The notes below the pieces were generated by a model. That model made no database searches and was not told the DNA's origin. It was given only the letters and a program-made list of their open reading frames with translations. Source: Verrucomicrobiota bacterium (GTDB lineage: Bacteria > Verrucomicrobiota > Verrucomicrobiia > JADLBR01). From it: a DNA stretch of 64,000 nucleotides. The DNA lies in contig JAKQKQ010000106.1 of the NCBI GenBank assembly GCA_029560585.1, positions 1-64,000 on the forward strand, given 5' to 3'. The translations under genes and the position numbers were made by a program. Positions within the stretch are counted from its first letter, which is position 1; each line of letters starts with the position of its first letter. Below are positions 36,426-44,538 of this stretch, in pieces.

Positions 36426-38855
36426 CTATTCTCGAATCGGCCCGTCGCGATTTGGCGGGCAGGTTCCCCGCCACCAAACGGGTAAGAGGTAGACCGCCAC
36501 CAGCAGCGTCAACGTGATTCCCAGGGCGCAGGTCCTGCCCAAACTAGCCATGCCTCTGTTGGTCGAAAACGCGAGCGATGCAAATCCGGCGACGGTCGTG
36601 GCCCCCGCGAGCAACAGCGCGCGACCGATGGAACGCCTCACCGCGAGCCTATCACCCCGATAGTCGCGCAGAGCGAGTTGCATGTGGATGCTGAAATCCA
36701 CGCCCATTCCCAGAAGGAGGGGGAGCGACATCACGTTCATCAGATTCCACTTCCAGCCAAGAGCGGCCATGAGCGCGCCCAGCATCAACGCACTGAACGC
36801 AAGGGTCGCGAAACTGAGCAGAACGTCTCGCATCGAGCGAAACGCCAACCACAGGGACCCAACCACCACGGCAAGAATCGGCAGCAGCACGAATGGCAAC
36901 TCGCGCAGCACCTGATCGAAGATCGTGCCCCCGAGGAGACCCCAGCCCGTCACGATGGCCCCCGCCGCGTCAAGTTCCCGCGCCCAATCCGCGCCGACCA
37001 CTCCCGAGGCCACCGCATTTGTCGCGGGCTGGATCGCCCCAAGGGCGATAACCGTTCCCTCGCCTCGCGCCGCGACCTTGTCCAAGAACCACCGACTGGA
37101 ACCGTTGCTCGGCCAGATGGCGCTCTCACCGGAGGGCGCCGACGCCCAGCACCTCAGCACTTCCTCCGTCATTCGCAGCGCCTCGGCGGTAAAGCCCGCG
37201 GCGAGCGCCGCATCATGGAGTTCCTTGCTCCTCTGCACAAGCGACGCCAGTGCGGCCCGATTGGCACTCTGGTTTTCCGGATCTGGCCACAGTGCGGTCG
37301 GCAACGTGAATCCGGCAATCTCTCGCCGAGACACGGCCTCCGATAGAATCCCGTTCGCGCGCGATAGCCGGAGAGCGACTTCTGATTCGTTACGTCCGGG
37401 GAGGAGGATTATCAGCGAATCCCGGCCCTGACCCAACAAGCCTTGAACTCGCGCCAGCGTTTCCTGGGCCTGGCTGTTCCGGGGCTCCAGCGCACCGGAC
37501 GAACGGTCAAAGCATAAACCCCGGGACCATAAAACCGCGACCGCGACGCACGCCAGCAGAACGGTCATTCCCCAGCTGAACCGGGCGGGCATCACGCAGA
37601 TCGGTTGAAACAACAACAGCCTCTCCCCTCGCCCCTCATGGCGGCTGCCATCGGTCCCGCGACGAAGCCTCAACAGGGGCGGAAGATACCCGAACAGCAT
37701 GACAACCGCAGCCAACAGAATGCCAAGGGCCACGAGTGTCCCGAGTTGCCCCAACCCCGGTAAAACGCTGAGATTGAGCGCAAAAAACGCCCCCGCCGTG
37801 GTGATCGCAGACCAAAAGATTCCGGGCCTCACCCGCCTCCGCAGGGCCGGCGCATCAAGGTCTGGATGTGACCTCGACTCCTGATAGATCACGATCCCGA
37901 AATCCTCGGCCAGTCCAAGCAATATGGCCGCAAAACCCATGCTCATGACGTTGATAGTGCCCAAGCACAGTCCACCCAAAGCGAGCGTCCCCGCCAAGAT
38001 CATGAGCATCACAAGCAACAGCCACACCAGCGGGCGCAATCGCCGGTGCGTCAGCCAAAACAGGATCGCGATAACGGCCAGGGTCCCGCTCGAGGAACCC
38101 GCCATGTCGTTCTCCATCCCAGAAGAGATCTCGTCCACGAACGCGGGTCGGCCGGTGTACCCGACCCTAATCCCCGCCGGAATGACCCCGCTGTCCCGAC
38201 CCGTGTCTACTGCCCGCCTCAGATCGGCCATCCACGCGCGACAGGCCCGATAATCCCCCAGCTCCGGATGGGCTCTCACGATGACCAGGCGCAACATCCC
38301 ATCGGCGGACACAAATGAGTCATGGCTCGCCCCGATCGCGGGACTAGCGCCCGCCAGCGATTCCGGAAGACGCAAGAATCCATAAGGATCATAACCGCCC
38401 ATCGCCATGTCGGCGGGAGAAAAAGATGTGGCCAGCCGTTCCCGGGTTTCTTCCAGCGTGTTGGTAAGATTCGCCGACGCCAGCCGCCCCACCATCTCGG
38501 CAACGACCGGAGGTGGTTGATTCAGCCAAAGGAACGCGATCAACTCGGCAGCCTCATCCGGTTTCTCCACCCATGTCGGCTGCCACGCCGCCCAAGAGAC
38601 CAGGTTTGACTCCGCCCCGAGCAACCGCGCGACCGCACGCGCGCCAGATTCGGCCGTTTCGGCGGTCGGGGCCTCAATGGTGATGATCACCTCACGGGGA
38701 TCGGTGAAATGGCGCTGATAGAGCCCAAGCCCCCGCACCACCCCGAGCCGACTCGGTAGAAGATGCAGGATCTCGGTGTCGAATCGGAGGCGCACCACCC
38801 CGGCAATCAGCCCGGCCGCAAACACTACCCAGAGCAGCCACGCGCACCGTTTCAT
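36426..38855 (-). CDS. MMPL/HpnN-like RND lipid transporter
   Basis: An 809-residue two-fold RND protein. The start MKRCAWLLW is chosen because it begins the first membrane helix; an upstream ATG at 38894 adds a non-hydrophobic leader and overlaps the preceding gene. The repeated membrane blocks carry GLAEDFGIVIYQ in the first half and GMGVDFSIHMQ plus AGATTVAGFASLAFS-NRGMASLG in the second. These are the marks of the MMPL branch and especially HpnN, which moves hopanoids between membranes. The gene starts 11 bases after the stop of a cobalamin-type radical SAM gene, so one operon is likely. No hopanoid cyclase is in the window, so the cargo is inferred to be some lipid. Confidence 0.86.
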   Translation of the reverse strand: MKRCAWLLWVVFAAGLIAGVVRLRFDTEILHLLPSRLGVVRGLGLYQRHFTDPREVIITIEAPTAETAESGARAVARLLGAESNLVSWAAWQPTWVEKPDEAAELIAFLWLNQPPPVVAEMVGRLASANLTNTLEETRERLATSFSPADMAMGGYDPYGFLRLPESLAGASPAIGASHDSFVSADGMLRLVIVRAHPELGDYRACRAWMADLRRAVDTGRDSGVIPAGIRVGYTGRPAFVDEISSGMENDMAGSSSGTLAVIAILFWLTHRRLRPLVWLLLVMLMILAGTLALGGLCLGTINVMSMGFAAILLGLAEDFGIVIYQESRSHPDLDAPALRRRVRPGIFWSAITTAGAFFALNLSVLPGLGQLGTLVALGILLAAVVMLFGYLPPLLRLRRGTDGSRHEGRGERLLLFQPICVMPARFSWGMTVLLACVAVAVLWSRGLCFDRSSGALEPRNSQAQETLARVQGLLGQGRDSLIILLPGRNESEVALRLSRANGILSEAVSRREIAGFTLPTALWPDPENQSANRAALASLVQRSKELHDAALAAGFTAEALRMTEEVLRCWASAPSGESAIWPSNGSSRWFLDKVAARGEGTVIALGAIQPATNAVASGVVGADWARELDAAGAIVTGWGLLGGTIFDQVLRELPFVLLPILAVVVGSLWLAFRSMRDVLLSFATLAFSALMLGALMAALGWKWNLMNVMSLPLLLGMGVDFSIHMQLALRDYRGDRLAVRRSIGRALLLAGATTVAGFASLAFSTNRGMASLGRTCALGITLTLLVAVYLLPVWWRGTCPPNRDGPIRE

Positions 38856-38866
38856 CGGGGCGAGGT

Positions 38867-40366
38867 TTAGCCGCCCAGCTCCCGCTGTAAACATCTCCCG
38901 GTATAGTGCCGCAAGTGTGGCGGGAAGTCCTTGTGCAGGCGGCGGAAGGAGCGGACGTAGAAGAATTCTGCATACAGCACGCGCAATAGATCACGCGCCC
39001 GCCTCGGAATGGCGCGCACACGCATCGGGTTCCGCCGCGCCGCGGCGGCCACGGTCAACGAGTACTGGCGTGAAAACTCCCGCAACGAGAGTTTCGTGGG
39101 CAACAGCGGGTGCATGCAGTCGTGGACCAAGGACGGCTGCTCAACCCAGATCCTCGAGCGCATGGCATCGTAGTCGGCTGTACCGGGCGAGGGCGTGCAG
39201 ACGGTGAAGCTGAATTCCGCGGGCGGCATACGGGCCACGTAGTCGCGGAGAGCTTCGAAATCGGAGACGCCCCATTCAGGGAGGATCATGAAGGCCACGT
39301 GGACGGCTATGTTCAGACCTCGAAGGACTTCAAGGGCCTGCTCGTTCTGGGCAAGCGTGGAGCCCTTGCGGATCCTGCGCAACATGTCGTCAGTGGCGAA
39401 TTCGAAACCCAGAAATGTCACGTCGAGCCCCAACGCGCGCCAGCGGCGAAACAATTCCGGATGGCGGTTGACTGTGGTCGTCCGGGCCCAGGCAAAGTAG
39501 TGCTTCTTCACACCCATCCGTTCGAGCGCGTCTGCCAGCGCGTCAGCAAACTCCGGATCGATGAAGTTCTCGTCGTCACAGAAGTAGACGTGATCGGTAG
39601 CGAGGTTGGCAATTTCTCTGGCCACCTCTTCGGGGTCACGCGCGTAATGCCGTCCGCCGAATAATTTCGGAACGATGCAGAATGAACAAGTCATACGACA
39701 ACCGAACGAACTGCGGACCATCGATACCGGGGGAAACAGTGGGTCGGAATAGCGCGATTCCTCGCCGGTCCACACGCAGTAGTAGCGGCGGTGGTCCCAC
39801 AGATCTCGCCTTGGCACAGGCATTTTTTCGACCCCAGGAAAGGCGGGCCAAGATTCGGGATCGATCTGCCGAAAGGACGGCCCGGGCCGCCGCGTCCCGG
39901 GCAGGTCGGGCAGAGGTCTGTGGTTGGCAAGCGCGTCCACGATCGCGCGGAATGTCCCACACCCCTCGCCGCGCACGACCATGTCAATCTCGGGCATGTC
40001 GAAGTCGTCCGGAGCGACCGTGGCATGGTGCCCGCCGATGACCAGGCATGTGTCGGGCAACGTCCGCCGGATCAGCCGGGCGAGGTCCTTCATCACGACC
40101 GCCACATGTGTGTAGCCAGTCAAACCAACGACATCGGGTCGGAACCTGATCAGGGTCTGTTCGAGCGCCCGGCGCGCGGACGATTCAAAGCGCAGGTCAA
40201 GCACGCGGACTTCGTGCTCAGGACCGACTGCGGCGGCGAGGTAACCAAGCTCGATCGGTTCCAACAACTGGAACCTCTGAAGCGCAATCACGGTGCGCAA
40301 CGAGGCCTTCGGCTTCACCAGCAGGATGCGCAAACGCCGCGGCGTGATCGTTGTTGGGCTGGTCAT
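38867..40366 (-). CDS. Cobalamin-type radical SAM protein, BchE/HpnR-like
   Basis: A 499-residue protein. The start MTSPTTITPRRLRILLVKP is preferred since it opens the first strand of a B12-binding-like Rossmann domain (about 11-150; VIGGHHATVAP at 109-119). The 4Fe-4S cluster ligands are C223, C227 and C230 (C-R-M-T-C-S-F-C). The FLGFEFATDDMLRRIRKGS segment is typical of this barrel. Members methylate or cyclise unreactive carbons, for example in hopanoids and bacteriochlorophyll. With the lipid transporter 11 bases downstream, lipid modification is the leading idea. A long upstream extension of the frame (to 40570) is unlikely to be translated. Confidence 0.84.
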   Translation of the reverse strand: MTSPTTITPRRLRILLVKPKASLRTVIALQRFQLLEPIELGYLAAAVGPEHEVRVLDLRFESSARRALEQTLIRFRPDVVGLTGYTHVAVVMKDLARLIRRTLPDTCLVIGGHHATVAPDDFDMPEIDMVVRGEGCGTFRAIVDALANHRPLPDLPGTRRPGPSFRQIDPESWPAFPGVEKMPVPRRDLWDHRRYYCVWTGEESRYSDPLFPPVSMVRSSFGCRMTCSFCIVPKLFGGRHYARDPEEVAREIANLATDHVYFCDDENFIDPEFADALADALERMGVKKHYFAWARTTTVNRHPELFRRWRALGLDVTFLGFEFATDDMLRRIRKGSTLAQNEQALEVLRGLNIAVHVAFMILPEWGVSDFEALRDYVARMPPAEFSFTVCTPSPGTADYDAMRSRIWVEQPSLVHDCMHPLLPTKLSLREFSRQYSLTVAAAARRNPMRVRAIPRRARDLLRVLYAEFFYVRSFRRLHKDFPPHLRHYTGRCLQRELGG

Positions 40367-40862
40367 GACAACGGCGCAAAGCCACCGCTCCTCCCCTGCC
40401 ACGCCCCAATGGCCGAAAACCGACCCCGCGCAGATCCCCCCCAAAATCGACTCCCGGCGGGCCAAAATCGAGCGCTGAACTCTCCCGCCATCGAAACAGC
40501 GTAACAAGCGCTTCACCCAAGGTCGAGGCCAAATACGTGCGCTATCAGGGGGACCAACACCGTTCTTCAACGGGCTGCTAACCCGGATATTTCACAGCCG
40601 TCAGGCCGTGAAATACGCAGGCTAACCGTTCCCCCAGGAAATCCCATTCCCATCGCCACACTCCCAGAAACATCCCCGCCTTATCCCACCGGACTCGTTC
40701 GACTTGACACTCGCCACGCCCTATTCGCACCATCCGCCGAAACCACTCTCATTCCCGAACCCGGATCGCCGCACGACTCGTCCCTTCTTGGCGAAACATC
40801 GCTTAGCCACCCGCCCAGAGCAACGCCACCAGATCTAATCCACATGGCACCCGGCTAGCAAA
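40367..40862. other. Intergenic region between divergent radical SAM genes
   Basis: These 496 bases separate two genes that face away from each other, so both promoters should lie here. The hairpin at 40588-40615 is its only strong structure. A perfect TTGACA sits at 40704-40709 but has no -10 hexamer at the right distance. No operator, small gene or terminator is otherwise apparent. Confidence 0.5.
40588..40615. repeat. Near-perfect hairpin, possible REP-like element
   Basis: TATTTCAC and GTGAAATA pair around an inner GCC/GGC with a GTCA loop; only one A-C mismatch interrupts 12 positions. It sits in a longer stretch with CTAACCCGG on one side and GGCTAACC on the other. It looks like a mobile intergenic palindrome or a regulatory hairpin. 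No T-run follows on either strand. Confidence 0.5.
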
Positions 40863-42167
40863 ATGAAAATCAGATTCATATTCCCGAAATGGCAAAAGCT
40901 CTTAGATCAAGACGAGGATCTCAGTCGGACGCTCGCCGGCTATGAAATCGGCAATTTCAGGATGCCCGGCCTTGCAGTTCCTTCGGTCGCCGCAGCCACA
41001 CCTCACGACTGCCAAATAGAACTCGTCGACGAACACACCCAGTCGCTCGATTTCGACAATCTGGATTTCGATCTCGCAGCAATAAGTTTTTTCACACCTC
41101 AAGCCTCACGCGCATACGAGATTGCCATCCAAATTCGCAAGAGAGGAAAGAAAGTGGTCTTTGGAGGCCTGCATCCCACCCTCCTCCCTTTTGAAGCCAT
41201 GAAACACGCCGATGCGGTCTGCGCGGGAATGGCCGAACCGTGCTGGACGGACATCATCACCGACTTCAAACACAATCGCCTCAAACCACTATACGACACG
41301 CGATCCGCAGTTCCATATTCGTCGCAATACCACACCCCTGTTAGGAGTCTCTGGCAAAAGAAGGGATACGTCCAGATCGGCGTGGTTCAAATCTCTCGCG
41401 GCTGCACCTACCGATGCCCCTATTGCGTGGTTCCCCCGTATGCCGGCGACGACATCGTCTACAGGCCTCTCGACGATGTCGTCGCCGAAATCGCCGCCCT
41501 CGATTACCCCTCTTTCTATGTGGCCGACGAGAATTTGATCTTTTCATCAGCACGCGACTCGCAATACGCATCCGCGCTGCTGCGGCAAATCGCGCATCTG
41601 AAGAAACGTCTGTTCATCGCCTCATTCCCTTTTCTAATCAACCGCGCCGCAGATAACATAATGGAACTCCTTGCCAATGCGGGCTGCACACAGATATATC
41701 TCGTCACCGGCCTCGATTCCGAGAGCGAAAAGATGTATGCTGGCGACACAACCGCCGTCGACCAAGCTGTCAAGAAAATCAGGAGCTTTGGAATTCCTGT
41801 AATGACAAGCTTTTGCGTGGGCTCCGATCTATTCGAAGAGAAACATTTTAGCTGGCTTATCGACTATTCCGATAGCCTTGAGACGGATCTGGCTGAATTC
41901 TTTATCTCAACGCCATATCCGGGGACGAGCGTGCGCGCGAGGCTCGCAGGCGAACGGAGACTTCTTGATGTTCCATGGAGCAAATATAACGGAGCGAACG
42001 TCACGTACCGGCCAGCGAGGATTTCCGAACGAGAGCTGGCACATGGTTTTAGAAACCTGTGGCTTAAGTATTACGGTAGGCTTAGCAGATTCGAGGCATA
42101 CAAACGGATCACTCGCTGTTTTGGTGCATCGGTATTGAAAACCTTTGAGCGCAAAGCAACAGGTTAG
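40863..42167 (+). CDS. Second cobalamin-type radical SAM protein
   Basis: A 434-residue protein. The B12-binding-like domain is in the first 150 residues (FGGLHPTLLPF at 100-110), and the cluster ligands are C181, C185 and C188 (C-T-Y-R-C-P-Y-C). VADENLIFS and YLVTGLDSESEKMYAGD fit the barrel. It is only distantly like the first radical SAM gene, which it faces away from. Its codons are visibly more AT-rich than any neighbour, suggesting a separate origin. The reaction is unknown; together with the lipid transporter it may make a two-step modification pathway. Confidence 0.84.
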   Translation: MKIRFIFPKWQKLLDQDEDLSRTLAGYEIGNFRMPGLAVPSVAAATPHDCQIELVDEHTQSLDFDNLDFDLAAISFFTPQASRAYEIAIQIRKRGKKVVFGGLHPTLLPFEAMKHADAVCAGMAEPCWTDIITDFKHNRLKPLYDTRSAVPYSSQYHTPVRSLWQKKGYVQIGVVQISRGCTYRCPYCVVPPYAGDDIVYRPLDDVVAEIAALDYPSFYVADENLIFSSARDSQYASALLRQIAHLKKRLFIASFPFLINRAADNIMELLANAGCTQIYLVTGLDSESEKMYAGDTTAVDQAVKKIRSFGIPVMTSFCVGSDLFEEKHFSWLIDYSDSLETDLAEFFISTPYPGTSVRARLAGERRLLDVPWSKYNGANVTYRPARISERELAHGFRNLWLKYYGRLSRFEAYKRITRCFGASVLKTFERKATG

Positions 42168-42341
42168 GATCGACATGCACACGGCCAAGAATTCGGCGCG
42201 GGCAGCGTCGTGCTATCCCTCCCGAGCGGGCGCCGCGGAGGAGAATATCATTCCTCTTTCCAGGCCTGTGATCGCTCACCTATCCACGTACTTCTTGTGC
42301 CAGTTTAACCAGCCGGACCCTATGAGAACGGATACCCCACA

Positions 42342-43544
42342 ATGAACAAGACACTTATCACCACCATTGCGGCACTGCTTGCCTGCTCACTCTCGCCCGC
42401 CGCCGAACCGGCCAAAGTCCCCCTCTGGCCCGACGGCGCTCCTGGGGCAAAGGGAAACGAGGGCAAAGACCAACCATTCCTGCTCGTCTGGCCGGCGGCA
42501 AAGGAAAAGTCGAATGGCGCCGCATTTGTCGTTTGCCCCGGCGGCGGATACGGGGGTCTGGCCGCCGACCACGAGGGCACCCAGGTCGCGAAGTGGTTCA
42601 ACGGCCTCGGCGTCTCCGCCTTCGTGCTGCATTATCGCCTCGGCAGCCAGGGCTACCATTTCCCCACCCAGCTCATCGATGTCCAGCGCGCCATCCGCCA
42701 TGTGCGCGCAAACGCAACCCAACTCGGCGTTGACCCGCACCGCATCGGCATCATCGGATTCTCCGCTGGAGGCCACCTCACCTCCATGGCGGCGACGATG
42801 TTCGATGAGAAACCCGCCGGAGCCACAGACGATGCCATCGATCAGGTCAGCGCTCGACCCGATGTGGCCGTGCCCACGTACCCGGTCATCTCGATGATCG
42901 ATGACTTCGGCCACAAGGGTTCCCGAAAAAACCTCCTCGGCCCGAACGACAGTGACGAACTCGCCCGCCATGTCAGCACCCACCTGCGCGTCACGGAGAA
43001 CACCCCGCCGATATTCATCTTCCAAACGGACGAGGACATCGTCGTTCCGGCGGAGAATAGCGTGAATTTCTATCTCGCATGCCGAAAGCACGGCGTGCCT
43101 GCCGAACTGCACATCTACCGCCCAGGGCCACATGGCGTCGGCCTCTTCCTCGGCGATCCCGTGCTGGGAACCTGGAGCGGCCATCTCCGCGACTGGCTGC
43201 GCAACCAGGGCTTCCTCAGCCCCGGCGCGCGCGCCGCCGTCAGCGGCAAACTCACCGTCAATGGCGCACCCGTGAGCTGGGGAAGTATCGTGTTCGCGCC
43301 CGACGATCCCTCCGCACCAGTCGCCTGCGCCCGTGTGATGAAGGGCCAATTCAAACTGAATGAACAGACCGGACCCGTCCTCGGCAAGGTGAGCCTCACC
43401 GCCAGCTACAGCGCCACAGACGTCCCGGGCCTCGAAACCCCCGATGGCACTGTCACCACCAAAGAGCAGAGCCCCGGCGGAGGCGCCTGGACCATCAACA
43501 TCCAACCCGGCACGAACACCCTCGCGCTCGACATCTCGCGCTGA
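42342..43544 (+). CDS. Exported acyl/xylan esterase with C-terminal beta domain
   Basis: A 400-residue hydrolase with a signal peptide (1-20). The catalytic domain shows CPGGGYGGL at the oxyanion position, the nucleophile Ser in G-F-S-A-G-G, and a His in GPHGVGLF. This is the BD-FAE/Axe1-like group that deacetylates plant polysaccharides. The last 100 residues start VSGKLTVNGAPVSWGSIVFAP, a carboxypeptidase-regulatory-like beta-sandwich common in Planctomycetota and Verrucomicrobiota secreted proteins. No good ribosome binding site precedes the start. It opens the second saccharolytic region. Confidence 0.86.
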   Translation: MNKTLITTIAALLACSLSPAAEPAKVPLWPDGAPGAKGNEGKDQPFLLVWPAAKEKSNGAAFVVCPGGGYGGLAADHEGTQVAKWFNGLGVSAFVLHYRLGSQGYHFPTQLIDVQRAIRHVRANATQLGVDPHRIGIIGFSAGGHLTSMAATMFDEKPAGATDDAIDQVSARPDVAVPTYPVISMIDDFGHKGSRKNLLGPNDSDELARHVSTHLRVTENTPPIFIFQTDEDIVVPAENSVNFYLACRKHGVPAELHIYRPGPHGVGLFLGDPVLGTWSGHLRDWLRNQGFLSPGARAAVSGKLTVNGAPVSWGSIVFAPDDPSAPVACARVMKGQFKLNEQTGPVLGKVSLTASYSATDVPGLETPDGTVTTKEQSPGGGAWTINIQPGTNTLALDISR

Positions 43545-43706
43545 TCCCCACCGGGATCCCACGGTCCGTGAGGTGAGATAAGAACCCTTGCCTGAATCCC
43601 CAAAATTCTCTTTCTGGCATGCGGCGTCGATACCGGTAGACGCACCGCTCCTCGATGCGGTACGCTGTCGTCTTGGTGTGAGCGCGAGGGAACCGAGGAG
43701 TGCCCG

Positions 43707-44516
43707 ATGAGAACTTGGCTGGTATTCGTGGCAATGCTAGCTGGAACATTTGCGCTCAACGCCGCTGGACACGAGGGGTGGAAGATGGTCTGGTCGGACG
43801 AATTTGGCCAGCCCGGGCTGCCAGACCCGCATAAGTGGACGTACGAGGTCGGCCGCGTGCGAAACAAGGAAGCCCAGTACTACACGAAGGCGCGGATGGA
43901 GAATGCGCGCGTCGAGGGCGGGCACCTGATCATCGAGGGTCGCAAGGAGGCGTGGAACGGCCCCGGCCCCAAGCCGGAAACCGCGCAATACACCGCTGCA
44001 AGCCTCACGACCGATCGCCTCTTCTCGCTGACCTACGGCCGCGTGGAGGTCCGCGCCAAGCTGCCGCGCGGCCGCGGCGTCTGGCCGGCTATCTGGATGC
44101 TGGGCACGAACATCCACTCCACCGGCTGGCCAAAGTGCGGCGAAATCGACATCATGGAATTTGTCGGCCACGAGCCGGGGACACTGTTCGCCACGGTGCA
44201 CTGGTTCGGTTACGAAAAGGGGAAGCGCGCTTCCTTGGGCGGCAATCTGAAAGGACAGCGACCCTCGGATGATTTCCACATCTATGCGATGGAGTGGTCC
44301 GCAGACCGAATGGATTTCTTCTACGACGACACCCAGTACTTCACTTACCCCATCCCGAAGGCGGGGCCAGACGAACAAAACCCTTTCCACAAACCACACT
44401 ACCTGCTGATGAATCTGGCGATCGGTGGGTCCTGGGGCGGCCAGAAGGGCATTGATGACACCATCTTCCCGCAGCGTTACGAGATCGACTACGTCCGTGT
44501 TTATCAGAAGAAATAG
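43707..44516 (+). CDS. Exported GH16 endo-glucanase (laminarinase type)
   Basis: A 269-residue GH16 enzyme with a signal peptide (1-20) and strong ribosome binding site (GAGGAG, six bases before ATG). The catalytic motif is E146-I-D-I-M-E151, with Glu146 as nucleophile and Glu151 as acid/base. The inserted Met gives the ExDxxE beta-bulge form, as in laminarinases and agarases. WSDEF and WPAIWMLG flank the cleft as usual. It has no carbohydrate-binding module. A beta-1,3-glucan or sulfated galactan substrate is likely; nearby sulfatases favour an algal-type polymer. Confidence 0.93.
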   Translation: MRTWLVFVAMLAGTFALNAAGHEGWKMVWSDEFGQPGLPDPHKWTYEVGRVRNKEAQYYTKARMENARVEGGHLIIEGRKEAWNGPGPKPETAQYTAASLTTDRLFSLTYGRVEVRAKLPRGRGVWPAIWMLGTNIHSTGWPKCGEIDIMEFVGHEPGTLFATVHWFGYEKGKRASLGGNLKGQRPSDDFHIYAMEWSADRMDFFYDDTQYFTYPIPKAGPDEQNPFHKPHYLLMNLAIGGSWGGQKGIDDTIFPQRYEIDYVRVYQKK

Positions 44517-44538
44517 CGACGGGAAAGCGAGGGCACCG

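Noticed and set aside
36426-38855. Naming the transporter gene hpnN
   Set aside because: Motifs fit the MMPL/HpnN branch, but no other hopanoid gene is present, so the cargo is unproven.
40704-40709. Perfect TTGACA as a promoter -35 box
   Set aside because: No hexamer resembling TATAAT occurs 16-18 bases downstream, so it was not listed as a promoter.
43707-44516. GH16 enzyme as kappa-carrageenase
   Set aside because: The EIDIME motif has the beta-bulge form and the overall layout fits laminarinase/agarase types better; the window gives no further proof of the substrate.
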